In this document: in pieces, positions 55,110 through 64,000 of the stretch | Layout: each line of letters begins with the position of its first letter | How positions within the stretch are numbered: the first letter of the stretch is position 1 | Source of the DNA: Ornithobacterium rhinotracheale | Lineage (GTDB): Bacteria > Bacteroidota > Bacteroidia > Flavobacteriales > Weeksellaceae | Direction of reading: 5' to 3' | DNA length: 64,000 nucleotides | NCBI RefSeq assembly: GCF_022832975.1 | Contig: NZ_CP094846.1 | Location: 1,523,501 to 1,587,500 of the forward strand | Program-made: the position numbers and the translations under genes | The notes under the pieces: model-generated | What the model was told of the DNA's origin: nothing | The model's database searches: none | What the model saw: the letters and a program-made list of their open reading frames with translations, nothing else

Positions 55110-55817
55110 ATGAATATAGCCATTGTAGGATACGGAAAAATGGGAAAAACCATTGAGCGTTTAGCCAAAGAAAAAGGGCATACTATTGCCGCGATTTTTG
55201 ATAAAACGCCTACGCACTCAGAATTGAGAGATCACAACATTGATGTGGCAATCGAATTTTCTCATCCCGATGCTGCGTTCGAAAATTTGAATGTTTTGCT
55301 CGGTAGCAACATTCCTACCGTGTGCGGCACAACGGGTTGGCTTGGGAAACTTGACCAAATTGAGCAAAAAGTGACGCAATACAATGGTTCGTTTCTTTAC
55401 GCATCAAATTTTAGCTTAGGCGTGAATTTATTTTTTGAAATCGTGCAGCAAACGGCTCAACTGATGAAAGATCAAGATTTATATGATTTAAAACTGACAG
55501 AAATTCATCATACGCAAAAAAAAGATGCTCCAAGCGGAACGGCGATTACCATTGCCGAAAAAATTATGCAAAAAACAGGTTTTGAGCATTGGTCTTTGGA
55601 TAAAAAAGAAGGCAAAAAAGACATTCCGATTTATGCTTTGCGCGAACCAGAAGTACCTGGCACACATATTGTGGAGTATATTTCGGGCATCGATTCAATT
55701 GAGCTAAAACACACAGCCAATTCAAGAGATGGTTTTGCGTTGGGAGCTATAAAAGCTGCAGAATATATTTATGATAAAAAAGGGATTTTTACGATGAAAG
55801 ATGTTTTAGGAATTTAA
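55110..55817 (+). CDS. dapB: 4-hydroxy-tetrahydrodipicolinate reductase
   Basis: DapB catalyses the NAD(P)H-dependent reduction step in lysine and diaminopimelate synthesis. The 235-aa protein has the nucleotide-binding GYGKMGKTIE at the N-terminus and the catalytic/substrate segment IHHTQKKDAPSGTA with the conserved HH and K. The family is normally 230-270 aa. It is part of the parA-parB-DUF5683-dapB row. Confidence 0.95.
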   Translation: MNIAIVGYGKMGKTIERLAKEKGHTIAAIFDKTPTHSELRDHNIDVAIEFSHPDAAFENLNVLLGSNIPTVCGTTGWLGKLDQIEQKVTQYNGSFLYASNFSLGVNLFFEIVQQTAQLMKDQDLYDLKLTEIHHTQKKDAPSGTAITIAEKIMQKTGFEHWSLDKKEGKKDIPIYALREPEVPGTHIVEYISGIDSIELKHTANSRDGFALGAIKAAEYIYDKKGIFTMKDVLGI

Positions 55818-55830
55818 AAACTCACACATC

Positions 55831-56508
55831 ATGTTTCAAGTCTACAAAAACAAAATTTTCAACATTGTAATTCTAATTATTGCAATTCTCACGTTTGCTA
55901 TTGAAATCATTTACTTAGTTAAGGGATTTTATAACCTTGAATTTGTAAATTTTAAAATTCTTTTGATGATTGGCGTTTCAGGTGCTACCGTTGCCTCCTT
56001 TTTTGTAGACAAATTGAAATCCGAATTTTGGAGTAATTTTTTAATTACCTTAAATATTTTAGGCTTTATAGAAATATTGCTTTTTCTATTTTTCCATTCT
56101 TTCATCAATAGCATTCAATACATAGATGAAAACAATTCATTTTTAAGCCTAATTAAGCCAAATATTGCAGTTTTCATCTACAATATTTTATGGCTTGTTT
56201 TCTATTCCATTTTATTGCATTTTGCGATAAAATATTCTTCATTTTCAGTCATTAAGAGAAAAAAAGATTATGGTATTTTTGCTTTTGCTTATTTTTTAGC
56301 TTGGTTGCCCGAATTGATTAAAAATACTTATTTAAATAAGAACATTATAAATTATGATTCTTTTTGGATTAGCTTTGTTCTTTTATTCTTATTACTCTCT
56401 ACAAGCTGGTTGCGCTACCGCGATAAAATCAGTTTTAAGCTATTTTTTTATTTAGGACTAGTCTTATTGTTCATTTTAAGTTTTATTTCATTTGTGAAAA
56501 TAGGGTAG
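55831..56508 (+). CDS. Polytopic membrane protein, unknown function
   Basis: This 225-aa protein has about seven hydrophobic helices and short loops, with no recognised family motif. It lies 13 bp after dapB on the same strand and may be co-transcribed with it. lepB follows with its own promoter-like box. Confidence 0.65.
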   Translation: MFQVYKNKIFNIVILIIAILTFAIEIIYLVKGFYNLEFVNFKILLMIGVSGATVASFFVDKLKSEFWSNFLITLNILGFIEILLFLFFHSFINSIQYIDENNSFLSLIKPNIAVFIYNILWLVFYSILLHFAIKYSSFSVIKRKKDYGIFAFAYFLAWLPELIKNTYLNKNIINYDSFWISFVLLFLLLSTSWLRYRDKISFKLFFYLGLVLLFILSFISFVKIG

Positions 56509-56534
56509 ATTAAAATTTATTCAAAATAATTTAT

Positions 56535-56542
56535 TACTTTTG
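56535..56542 (+). promoter_or_regulatory. -7 box of lepB
   Basis: TACTTTTG fits TAnnTTTG and lies 26 bp upstream of the lepB ATG. The -33 region is not clear. Confidence 0.4.
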
Positions 56543-56568
56543 AGAACTATTTTATAAACCAAATTATT

Positions 56569-58110
56569 ATGTGGATTAGTACTTGGACCGGCTGGTTCAT
56601 CTTTTTTATCGTAGTGCAAATCATTCACTTTCTGGGCACTTGGAAACTTTATCAAAATGCAGGAAGAAAGGCATGGGAAGCTGCTGTTCCCGTTTACAAT
56701 GCGATTGTACTTTTAGACATCATCAAACGCCCAAAATGGTGGGTAATTCTTCTTTTTCTACCGATTATCTCTCCTATTATGATTATGATTTTGTGGGTAG
56801 ATTTCATTCGTTCGTTTGGCAAAAGAAGTTTTGTAGAAGCACTTTTGGTCATCGTAACTTGCGGATTCTACATTTATTATCTTAACTATGTAGAAAAACC
56901 TGCCTACACAGGACCCGAAAAACGCAAAGAAACCGTAATTTCTGCCTTGCTTTTTGCGGTAATTTTAGCCACTACCATTCACACTTATTTTGTGCAACCT
57001 ATGATTGTGCCTACGGGCTCCATGGAAAGCACCATTAAAATTGGCGATGCACTTTTTGTGAGCAAAAATGTCTACGGAACTCGCTTGCCGATTACGCCCG
57101 TAGCGGTGCCGTTTGCTGATTTGTTTTCAAGAAACTTATTTGTAGAAAAACTGCAATTACCATACGAGAGAATCCCAGGCTGGCAAAAAGTAAAAAAGAA
57201 CGATATTGTTGTTTTCAATTTCCCGATAGATTCGGTTTTTTCTCCGATTGATAGAAAAGATAGCTATGTAAAACGATGTGTAGGAGAACCTGGCGATATC
57301 ATCGAAGTCAAAGCGTCGGAATTGTTTGTAAACAATCAAAAATTTGTTCCGAAAAAAGATGCCAAAGTTCAATATGCGTACAATGTGGTTTCTAAAACGC
57401 AATTTAGTCCTAAATTATTAAAAGATCAGCTCGATCAATTGAGCTACGACCCTACGGCTTTGCAAAACCAGGCTGACTATACTGTATCGCAAGTGGAGGG
57501 TGGCTTTGCGTATCATTTCTTTGGTTTGGACGAAGAGATGTACCGACAATTGAAAAACAATCCAAATGTCATAAGCATCGAAAAGGAGATTTTGCCACAA
57601 GGCCAAGCGGATCGTGCCGTGTTCCCAAAAGGTGCTCCTTGGAACCGCGACTGGTATGGTCCCCTTCAAGTGCCTAAAAAAGGAATGACCATTGAGCTAA
57701 ACCTTGAAAATCTTGGAAATTACATCGATGTGATTAAAAATTACGAAGGTAAAAACATCAAAATGCAAGGCAATCAACTCACCATTGATGGCAAACCTGC
57801 AACAAAATATACCTTTACACAGGATTATTATTTTATGATGGGTGACAACCGCGACAACTCGTTTGATTCTCGTTTCTTTGGTTTTGTTCCAGAAACGCAC
57901 ATCATCGGGAAGCCGTTCTTTACTTGGGCAAACTTCAACCAAATTGCGCATTTTGAGCCAAAAGATGGCTGGCGTTTTGAGCGTTGGTTTACTGTTCCAA
58001 ACAACGACGAACCGAACAAAACAAGTTATCTATGGGTAGGAGCAATCATTTTAGTTATTTTCTTTGGCTGGGATTTAATCTTCAGAAAAAAGAAAGATAA
58101 AAAGAAATAG
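56569..58110 (+). CDS. lepB: Signal peptidase I
   Basis: LepB removes signal peptides from exported proteins at the inner membrane. The 513-aa protein has several N-terminal membrane helices (to about residue 142). The catalytic Ser is S151 (VPTGSMEST) and the general-base Lys is K235 (YVKRCVGEPGD). The final family box MGDNRDNSFDSRFFG lies near residue 422. About 150 extra residues between the Lys box and the last box make it much longer than E. coli LepB (324 aa); long forms are usual in Flavobacteriia. A C-terminal helix ends in KKKDKKK. Confidence 0.95.
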   Translation: MWISTWTGWFIFFIVVQIIHFLGTWKLYQNAGRKAWEAAVPVYNAIVLLDIIKRPKWWVILLFLPIISPIMIMILWVDFIRSFGKRSFVEALLVIVTCGFYIYYLNYVEKPAYTGPEKRKETVISALLFAVILATTIHTYFVQPMIVPTGSMESTIKIGDALFVSKNVYGTRLPITPVAVPFADLFSRNLFVEKLQLPYERIPGWQKVKKNDIVVFNFPIDSVFSPIDRKDSYVKRCVGEPGDIIEVKASELFVNNQKFVPKKDAKVQYAYNVVSKTQFSPKLLKDQLDQLSYDPTALQNQADYTVSQVEGGFAYHFFGLDEEMYRQLKNNPNVISIEKEILPQGQADRAVFPKGAPWNRDWYGPLQVPKKGMTIELNLENLGNYIDVIKNYEGKNIKMQGNQLTIDGKPATKYTFTQDYYFMMGDNRDNSFDSRFFGFVPETHIIGKPFFTWANFNQIAHFEPKDGWRFERWFTVPNNDEPNKTSYLWVGAIILVIFFGWDLIFRKKKDKKK

Positions 58111-58129
58111 TCTCGATTATCAAACATAT

Positions 58130-58170
58130 AAAACCCCGTTGTGTGAATCACACAACGGGGTTTTGTTTTT
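58130..58170 (+). terminator. Terminator of lepB
   Basis: AAAACCCCGTTGTGTG (58130-58145) pairs with CACACAACGGGGTTTT (58149-58164) around a 3-nt loop, followed by GTTTTTTT. It can also act for the convergent lipoprotein gene. Confidence 0.9.
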
Positions 58171-58202
58171 TTAAATTTTAGATTTAGCATTATATTTTAT
58201 TG

Positions 58203-58664
58203 CTATTCTAACTTTAAGTTAATTCCTAATTCTTTTGTCTTTATTAAAAATTCACGATAATCTAATGAACTGATAACATGAGATTGAATAATGCTGTCAC
58301 AATTTATTTTATTACAATCAACATTTTCTAAAGAGAAATCTTTTTTAATTATCCAGTAGTTTTCTTTCTTGTCTTTTATTCGTATTGTTTTGGCAATTAT
58401 CCAATCATTATTAGATTTAGCCGATTCAACATATTCAGCGTAATTCCCTTTTTCATCATAATGATTTTCAAAAGTTGGTACAACATATATTCCCCCTTTG
58501 CAAGAGCTCAGGCTATATCCTGTGCAATAGATAATTACTCTATCTTCTACCCTATCTCCCTCAAAGACAGTTAAATTATCACCTAACCCATTAGACGAAC
58601 AACCATTTAAAATAAAAAACAATGGTATCAAATAAACTATTACTTTTGATGGTATTTTTTTCAT
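58203..58664 (-). CDS. Putative lipoprotein, unknown function
   Basis: This 153-aa protein has a lipoprotein signal (LIPLFFILNGCSSNG, Cys22). The mature part carries several Cys (CTGYSLSSC, DCNKINCD) that could form disulfides. No family is recognised. It is convergent with lepB. The region upstream of it contains an orphan IS end. Confidence 0.65.
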   Translation of the reverse strand: MKKIPSKVIVYLIPLFFILNGCSSNGLGDNLTVFEGDRVEDRVIIYCTGYSLSSCKGGIYVVPTFENHYDEKGNYAEYVESAKSNNDWIIAKTIRIKDKKENYWIIKKDFSLENVDCNKINCDSIIQSHVISSLDYREFLIKTKELGINLKLE

Positions 58665-58792
58665 AAAATTGCTATCTTAATAATGGTAATAATGATGTTA
58701 TTATGGGGGAACGGCCTATATTTTTTGTTAATAGCTCCTTATAAATTTACAATTATATTAAATGCCCCAAAAATCAGGGCTCTAGCTATTAT

Positions 58793-58825
58793 TGTAAATC
58801 GTCAGCAAAAAGTTTACCAGTTTAG
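58793..58825 (+). repeat. Lone left terminal repeat of the IS3-type element
   Basis: Thirty-three bases, beginning TGTAAATCGTCAGCAAAAAG, are identical to the left end of the IS copies at 34725 and 28914. After ...CAGTTTAG the sequence diverges from the IS. No right end or transposase is nearby. It is a deletion scar or an orphan end. Confidence 0.85.
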
Positions 58826-58923
58826 TATAATACTAACAAATTAAAAAAGTGGAAAGTGGAAATTGTAATTTTAAAAACAATAAAGGCTTTAATTCTTGCT
58901 CATCTAAACAAAGTTTCTAACAT

Positions 58924-58960
58924 AAAAAAATCGCAAAAAATCATATTCTCTGCGATTTTG
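58924..58960 (-). terminator. Terminator of dnaB
   Basis: AAAATCGCA (58927-58935) pairs with TGCGATTTT (58951-58959). On the minus strand a T-run follows. It starts 19 bp beyond the dnaB stop. Confidence 0.75.
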
Positions 58961-58978
58961 TAATCATATTAAATTTAC

Positions 58979-60592
58979 CTAAAAAGGCAAATTAGTTGTA
59001 TCGTAATCTGGACCTTGAGCAGACTCGTTAGGTGATTCATTTTCTGGTAGAGGATCATCATACTCATCATCATCTCCTAAATCAAACGAATCTTTTGGAT
59101 CGCTCACAGGCAATTCTGCTACTTCTTGCTGCTGAGCATTCATTTTACTTTCAAATACCATAGACACAGGCTGTGTATAAAAGGCATCTTCTACCAAATC
59201 TTCGAATTTAGCTTGCTCTGCAATAAATTTGAGACGAATATTTTTTAACCCTCCATTACGGTGTTTAGCCACAATGAATTCTGCTTGGCCAGCACAAGGT
59301 GTTTGCTCTTCGTCGTCCCATGTATCAATTTTATAATATTCTGGACGATAGATAAATGACACGATATCGGCATCTTGCTCAATTGCCCCCGATTCACGCA
59401 AATCCGAAAGTTGTGGACGCTTATTGGGACGTTTTTCCACCTCACGAGAAAGCTGAGAAAGTGCAATTACTGGAACATTTAACTCCTTAGCAATCGCTTT
59501 TAAACCACGCGATATGGTGGAAATCTCTTGTTCACGGTTTCCACCCGTGCTATTTTTACTGGTCATCAATTGCAAATAGTCGATAATCACAACTTTTACA
59601 TCGTGCTGCGCTACCAATCGGCGACATTTAGCCCGTAAATCAAAAATATTAAGCGCTGGAGTATCATCTATGAATAGTGGGGCTTTTTCTAATGTTTTAA
59701 CCTTGGCGTATAAATGATTCCACTCTTTTTTAGTTAGTGTTCCTTTTTTTATTTTATCATTATCTAGCCCTGTTTCCCCTACTATCAAACGCGTAATCAA
59801 CTGAACGCTAGGCATCTCTAGAGAAAATACTGCCACAGGCACTTTATGTTGCACCGCCATGTTTCGCGCCATGGAAAGCACAAAAGCCGTTTTCCCCATA
59901 CCAGGACGAGCTGCCAAAATAATTAAATCTGAAGGGTTTAGTCCCGAGGTTAATTCATCTACTTCTCTAAAACCTGTAGGAACACCACTCAATCCTTTTT
60001 GTTCGCTTCGCTTTTCAATTTGAGCCACAGCCTCGAGCACAAGAGATTTTGCATCTTTATATTCAGAATTCAAAACTCCTTCGGTAACTTTAAAAATCTC
60101 GGTTTCTGTTTGGTCTAAAAGTTTAAAAATATCTGCGGTATCATCGTAGGCATTCTCTATGATTTGCGCTGAAATTTCAATTAATTTACGCTGAACATAT
60201 TTTTCTTGAATAATGCGCGCATGGTGCTCAATGTGTGCAGAAGATGTGATTCTCTCTGTCAAGGAAACCAAGTACAAATCCCCTCCTACTGTATCAAACT
60301 TTCCATCTTTTTTTAATTGTTCTGCAACGGTAAAAATATCAATTGGCTCTGCATTGTTAAATAAAGTATAAATTGCGGCAAAAATATGCTGATGTTGCGG
60401 ACGATAAAAAAATTCCTCCTCCAGAATCTCAATACTTTCATTGAGTCCTTTTTTGCTAATCATCATAGCGCCCAATACAGCCTCTTCAAGCTCCACCGCT
60501 TGGGGTGGTTTTTTAGCTCGTTTGAACTCCTCCGAGTTCATATTTATCCTTTTTGATTTAAAACGCTCTCTATTTTCTGCTTGTTCTGCCAT
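58979..60592 (-). CDS. dnaB: Replicative DNA helicase DnaB
   Basis: DnaB unwinds DNA at the replication fork as a hexamer. The 537-aa protein has an N-terminal domain (PQAVELEEAVLGAMM), a linker and a RecA-like core with Walker A ARPGMGKTAF, Walker B-type VVIIDYLQLM and the SQLSREVEKR / DLRESGAIEQDAD motifs. The C-terminal tail is acidic and ends in DTTNLPF. No intein is present. It is separated from accA by a terminator. Confidence 0.97.
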   Translation of the reverse strand: MAEQAENRERFKSKRINMNSEEFKRAKKPPQAVELEEAVLGAMMISKKGLNESIEILEEEFFYRPQHQHIFAAIYTLFNNAEPIDIFTVAEQLKKDGKFDTVGGDLYLVSLTERITSSAHIEHHARIIQEKYVQRKLIEISAQIIENAYDDTADIFKLLDQTETEIFKVTEGVLNSEYKDAKSLVLEAVAQIEKRSEQKGLSGVPTGFREVDELTSGLNPSDLIILAARPGMGKTAFVLSMARNMAVQHKVPVAVFSLEMPSVQLITRLIVGETGLDNDKIKKGTLTKKEWNHLYAKVKTLEKAPLFIDDTPALNIFDLRAKCRRLVAQHDVKVVIIDYLQLMTSKNSTGGNREQEISTISRGLKAIAKELNVPVIALSQLSREVEKRPNKRPQLSDLRESGAIEQDADIVSFIYRPEYYKIDTWDDEEQTPCAGQAEFIVAKHRNGGLKNIRLKFIAEQAKFEDLVEDAFYTQPVSMVFESKMNAQQQEVAELPVSDPKDSFDLGDDDEYDDPLPENESPNESAQGPDYDTTNLPF

Positions 60593-60605
60593 TGTAAATG
60601 CAAAA

Positions 60606-60633
60606 GTAAAAAAAGCACCTTGATAAAGGTGCT
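60606..60633 (-). terminator. Terminator of accA
   Basis: AGCACCTT (60614-60621) pairs with AAGGTGCT (60626-60633) around a 4-nt loop. On the minus strand it is followed by seven T's. It lies about 70 bp beyond the accA stop. Confidence 0.75.
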
Positions 60634-60700
60634 AGGTATTCATTATTTTTATCAACAAAGTTATTCTTCGATTATCAACAAAATGTTTAAAAATCTCTTT

Positions 60701-61654
60701 TTAGCTACGATATACGCCCATGGCTAAAAATTTCTCTTGACGCATTTTGCACAACTCTTCGCCCGAATATTTAGATAATTCTTTCAACGAAGTCAAAATT
60801 TGTTTTTTGATTAAAGCAAAAGTTTCATAATAATCGTAATGTGCGCCACCAAGTGGTTCTTTAATGATGCCATCGATTAATTTTTGCTCAAGCATATCTT
60901 TGGCCGTAAGTTTCAAAGCCTCGGCTGCGGTTTCTTTATAATCCCAGCTTCTCCACAAAATTGACGAACAAGATTCTGGAGAAATTACCGAATACCAAGT
61001 GTTTTCAAGCATAAAAACTTTGTTTCCTACGCCAATTCCAAGTGCGCCTCCACTAGCCCCTTCTCCGATGACAATACAAATAATCGGAACTTTGATTCTA
61101 AACATTTCGTAAATGTTGAGCGCGATGGCTTGCCCTTGTCCTCTCTCCTCTGCTTCCAATCCTGGGTAAGCACCTGGAGTATCAATGAAAGTAACAATCG
61201 GCTTATTGAATTTTTCTGCCAATCTCATCAATCGCAACGCCTTACGATACCCATCGGGATTAGACATTCCAAAACGGCGATATTGGCGTTCCTTGGTGTT
61301 TTTTCCTTTTTGTTGCCCTATGAACATCACAGTTTGCCCATCCACATCACCAAATCCGCCCACCATGGCTTTGTCATCGGCAAAACTTCTGTCGCCGTGC
61401 AATTCTATGAAATTATCATCGGTAATGCCATAAATTAAATCCAAACTATACGGACGGTTTGGGTGTCTAGACAATTGCACCTTTTGCCAAGAAGTGAGAT
61501 TTCCATAGATTTCTTTCTTTTTAGCATTGATTTTATCTTGAATTTGTCGGCAAGATTCTTTTACATCTACACCACTCTGTTCGCCCACAAGCGCACATTT
61601 TACATACTGTTCTTGCAGGTCTTTTATAGGTTCCTCAAAGGGTAAATAATCCAT
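60701..61654 (-). CDS. accA: Acetyl-CoA carboxylase carboxyltransferase subunit alpha
   Basis: AccA works with AccD to transfer CO2 from carboxybiotin to acetyl-CoA, the first step of fatty acid synthesis. The 317-aa protein shows the family segments [20 protein letters not shown]-like [32 protein letters not shown] and [14 protein letters not shown]. The length is standard (about 319 aa in E. coli). Confidence 0.97.
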   Translation of the reverse strand: MDYLPFEEPIKDLQEQYVKCALVGEQSGVDVKESCRQIQDKINAKKKEIYGNLTSWQKVQLSRHPNRPYSLDLIYGITDDNFIELHGDRSFADDKAMVGGFGDVDGQTVMFIGQQKGKNTKERQYRRFGMSNPDGYRKALRLMRLAEKFNKPIVTFIDTPGAYPGLEAEERGQGQAIALNIYEMFRIKVPIICIVIGEGASGGALGIGVGNKVFMLENTWYSVISPESCSSILWRSWDYKETAAEALKLTAKDMLEQKLIDGIIKEPLGGAHYDYYETFALIKKQILTSLKELSKYSGEELCKMRQEKFLAMGVYRS

Positions 61655-61724
61655 AATATAACATTATTTAGGTCGTGAATGTACTAAAATTTATGCGAAA
61701 ATAGGAATTTTTATTCAATTATTT

Positions 61725-62057
61725 TTAGCCACCTACTCGTTTCACTTTCATTCCTAAGTCTTTAAGATACGCCATAATTTGGTCGCGATAATCACCTTGA
61801 ATTATGATTTCCTCGTTTTTCACGCTACCTCCTACACCAAGCATTTTTTTTAAATCTTTAGCCAATTGCTTAAAGTCTTGCGCATGCCCCGTATAGCCTT
61901 TGATGATGGTGTGCGGCTTGCCGTTTCGTTTTTCAAAGTGGCAAGAAACCGTTTCATCAGGAATCCAAAGCCCTTCTTCATTTGACGCATTATCTTGTGG
62001 CGTTTCGTCGGCTACATGATCCGGAAAAAGTTTTTTTAGCTGGTCTTGTAAATCCAT
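61725..62057 (-). CDS. SUI1/YciH-family translation initiation factor-like protein
   Basis: This 110-aa protein has a C-terminal SUI1/eIF1 fold (TIIKGYTGHAQDFKQLAKDLKKMLGVGGSVKNEEIIIQGD) preceded by a short variable N-terminus. Bacterial YciH proteins are eIF1-like; their role in translation is only partly known. It lies between accA and a glycosyltransferase pair, probably as a separate gene. Confidence 0.9.
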   Translation of the reverse strand: MDLQDQLKKLFPDHVADETPQDNASNEEGLWIPDETVSCHFEKRNGKPHTIIKGYTGHAQDFKQLAKDLKKMLGVGGSVKNEEIIIQGDYRDQIMAYLKDLGMKVKRVGG

Positions 62058-62115
62058 TCCTCTTATACTTTTATTTAAAATGTAAAGTTATGGATTTTTT
62101 GTCTGAATGGAAAAT

Positions 62116-63003
62116 TCACCTCATTTTCCTACGGGCTGAAAGAATTTTGGGTGCCGAAAAAATAGGATAAAAAAACAATTTTAAACCTTGCCAAATGTTT
62201 AATTTCACCCATTGCATTAGCGCTTCCTTCCAAACATCAAATGTGCATTGCCCATACGATTGATTGATGTTATGCATCAAAACCAAAGATTTGATTTTTA
62301 GTTTCTTTCTTTCAAAAACAGGCGAAAAAGCACCGCTGCGTTCATCTCGACAATGATGGATTTTTAAGCTTGGCACAATGCCTACTTTTACCCCAAAATA
62401 TTGCACACGCTGCACAAAATTTCGATCCTCGCCATAATGATAAAACACCTCGGAAAACAATCCGTGTGTTTTTTCCAATGCGGAAACAGCAACGAGCCAC
62501 GCCGCAGCGTTTACAAAATCTATGGTATAAATCTCTTTCAGAGTCCCCAAACTCGCATCAGAAATGTAATTAGGGCATTTTTTGGCATCAATATACGCCT
62601 CAAATTTAGAATCAAACGCATCGCCTTTTTCGTTAAGATGCAAGGGGCTTAAAATGGCAAAATCAGGATATTTTTCTGCCATTTGCACCAAGTTGAAAAC
62701 CGTATTTGGATAACTTTTGGTATCTTGGTTTAACAAATAAAGATAATCTGCACCGAGTTTTTTAGCATGCTCATAACCTAAATTATTGGCTCGGGCAAAA
62801 CCTAAATTTTCGCCCGTTTCTATGATTTGCACTTGCGGAAATTGCCTGCGAACGATTTCTAGCGTAGCATCGGTTGAGCCATTATCTATCAATAAAATAG
62901 CCATATCAAGATGGGGCTCTCGCAAAGTCGAAAGGCAATCTACAATCCAGCGTTCGGCGTTGTAGGTAACGATGATAGAGCAAACTTTGGGTGCGGTTTT
63001 CAT
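62116..63003 (-). CDS. Family 2 glycosyltransferase (rhamnosyltransferase-like)
   Basis: This 295-aa GT-A enzyme has VCSIIVTYNAERW, LLIDNGSTDAT, NLGFARANNLG and the metal-site-like LLNQDTK. It is typical of enzymes that add sugars to cell-surface polysaccharides. Its start overlaps the next upstream glycosyltransferase by 4 bp, so they are translated together. Donor and acceptor are unknown. Confidence 0.9.
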   Translation of the reverse strand: MKTAPKVCSIIVTYNAERWIVDCLSTLREPHLDMAILLIDNGSTDATLEIVRRQFPQVQIIETGENLGFARANNLGYEHAKKLGADYLYLLNQDTKSYPNTVFNLVQMAEKYPDFAILSPLHLNEKGDAFDSKFEAYIDAKKCPNYISDASLGTLKEIYTIDFVNAAAWLVAVSALEKTHGLFSEVFYHYGEDRNFVQRVQYFGVKVGIVPSLKIHHCRDERSGAFSPVFERKKLKIKSLVLMHNINQSYGQCTFDVWKEALMQWVKLNIWQGLKLFFYPIFSAPKILSARRKMR

Positions 63004-63908
63004 GATTTTTTAATTAATGTTGAAACAACGGGAATTTTGCCCAAAATCCCACGCCATCTTTCGTGCCTGATGTAGGTAATTTCCTCTGCATTCAATGCCC
63101 GCTCGTGCTTTTGGTTTAAAAATGTTTTTGTGCTGATTATAAATTCTTTAAGCGAACGATTTTTTAAGGCAGATTTAGCCGAAGAAAGCATAGCTAAAGG
63201 CAGATTTAATCCTAAATTATAAAAGTAAATGCCTAATTTTTCCGCTTTTTGCGCTTGGTATTTGTACATCGTTGGACGCAAATGTTTTACCCAAACATCG
63301 GGAAATGTCTGAGTTTGCCATTGATTTTTATACGCCAAAAGCACATCGATATTGTCCCAGCCTAGAACGGGTTTTAGTCCATTCATGGCTAAAAAACATT
63401 CTTTGCGATAGGATTTTATTGGGCCACGAATGTGTTGTTTAGATGAAATGTTTTCAAAAGTCCAATGTTGCTTTTCATTGCTAAAGTCCAAAATATCTTC
63501 ATCAGAAAAATCGTTTTTGGCAATTTTTACAATGCCTGCCGCCATGCCCAAATGCGGATTTCCTTGATATGCCTCATGCAGCGTTTGCAAATAATTGGGC
63601 GGAAATATAATGTCTGCATCAAACTTACAAATTATCTCAAAATCCTGAATTTGATTGGTTTTCAATCCTGCCTCAAACGCCCGAACGACCTTTGCACCTG
63701 GTGCATGCCGCGAGGTTTTAAGGTTTAATAATGAAAAATTTTCTCGGTCTTTAATTATGTTTAAAATTTGATTTTCAGTATCATCTGTTGAGCCATCGTT
63801 CACCACCACGCAATCAAAGTTTTGATAAGTTTGTCGTGCAAGCGAATCCAAGCAATCTGCAATGTGTGCCGCCTCGTTGTGTGCAGGAATGATGATTAAA
63901 AACCTCAT
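63000..63908 (-). CDS. Family 2 glycosyltransferase
   Basis: This 302-aa GT-A enzyme has LIIIPAHNEAAHIADCLDSL, VVVNDGSTDDTE and the DXD motif CKFDADIIFP. A C-terminal region ends in RHERWRGILGKIPVVS. It overlaps the glycosyltransferase downstream (4 bp, ATGA) and also the gene upstream (4 bp), so all three form one operon for a surface glycan or glycolipid. Confidence 0.9.
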   Translation of the reverse strand: MRFLIIIPAHNEAAHIADCLDSLARQTYQNFDCVVVNDGSTDDTENQILNIIKDRENFSLLNLKTSRHAPGAKVVRAFEAGLKTNQIQDFEIICKFDADIIFPPNYLQTLHEAYQGNPHLGMAAGIVKIAKNDFSDEDILDFSNEKQHWTFENISSKQHIRGPIKSYRKECFLAMNGLKPVLGWDNIDVLLAYKNQWQTQTFPDVWVKHLRPTMYKYQAQKAEKLGIYFYNLGLNLPLAMLSSAKSALKNRSLKEFIISTKTFLNQKHERALNAEEITYIRHERWRGILGKIPVVSTLIKKS

Positions 63909-64000
63909 GAATTATAATTTTTAAATTGAATCAAAAGGTTTTTGTTAGGCAAAACATCAACATCTTTTTGGGACAAAACTTTCCATTCTTTCGTCGGCTG
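63905..64000 (-). CDS. 3' end of an upstream gene in the glycosyltransferase operon
   Basis: The minus-strand frame is open from the window edge and ends ...DVLPNKNLLIQFKNYNS, with its TGA overlapping the next ATG by 4 bp (63905-63908). Only 31 residues are visible, so the product cannot be named. Confidence 0.55.
   Translation of the reverse strand, partial: QPTKEWKVLSQKDVDVLPNKNLLIQFKNYNS

Larger units (their letters stand above)
58665..58978. other. Intergenic region with an orphan IS end and the dnaB terminator
   Basis: No gene is seen in these 314 bases. They contain the IS-end remnant at 58793-58825 and the dnaB terminator near 58924-58960. Confidence 0.5.

Noticed and set aside
1-64000. 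CRISPR arrays, rRNA and tRNA genes
   Set aside because: No regularly spaced repeats and no rRNA or cloverleaf sequences were noticed on either strand.

Overview
The window is AT-rich DNA from a member of the Bacteroidetes, most likely class Flavobacteriia. The evidence is a SusC/SusD pair, a Rho with a long Asn/Gln-rich insert, the order parA-parB-DUF5683-dapB-lepB, TAnnTTTG-type -7 boxes and a CTnDOT-like transfer operon. A Weeksellaceae genus such as Ornithobacterium would fit, but that is an impression and not something the sequence proves.

Layout. Positions 1-1379 hold the right part of an IS3-type insertion sequence (copy A), which cuts a membrane-protein gene. Positions 1362-7151 are chromosomal: an orphan cydA, rho, two small membrane proteins and an ADP-ribosylglycohydrolase. 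About 7345-45177 is an integrated conjugative element (ICE). It has a tyrosine integrase at the left end, RteC and excisionase-like genes at the right end, and a 13-bp repeat at both boundaries. It sits between two paralogous ADP-ribosylglycohydrolase genes. Positions 45223-64000 are chromosomal again: an ADP-ribosylglycohydrolase, a protein with two DTG protease motifs, SusD/SusC, parAB, dapB, lepB, dnaB, accA, a SUI1 protein and glycosyltransferases.

The ICE appears to be decaying and to have become a defence island. The genes traE to traQ remain, with traE frameshifted. No relaxase or coupling protein is present. The primase, topoisomerase III, helicase/methylase, DUF932 and PRTRC-B genes are all truncated. 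Three different type II restriction-modification (R-M) modules sit exactly at the truncation points. They are a HincII-like pair (about 10.5-13.2 kb), a PD-(D/E)XK endonuclease with a beta-class methylase (about 32.5-34.4 kb), and an XRE regulator with a fused C5/N6 methyltransferase and an HNH endonuclease (about 37.4-42.05 kb). Two further full copies of the IS (27432-28914 and 34725-36207) lie inside the ICE, and one lone IS end lies at 58793.

The most interesting system is a three-gene operon at 16296-17478. It encodes an ADP-ribosyltransferase-like toxin, a 71-aa putative antitoxin ending in LVA, and a SecB-like chaperone, and it has its own promoter-like -7 box. This is the architecture of a toxin-antitoxin-chaperone anti-phage system of the CmdTAC kind, here in a Bacteroidetes ICE. 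Together with the three R-M modules it suggests that the element is now kept for defence and not for transfer.
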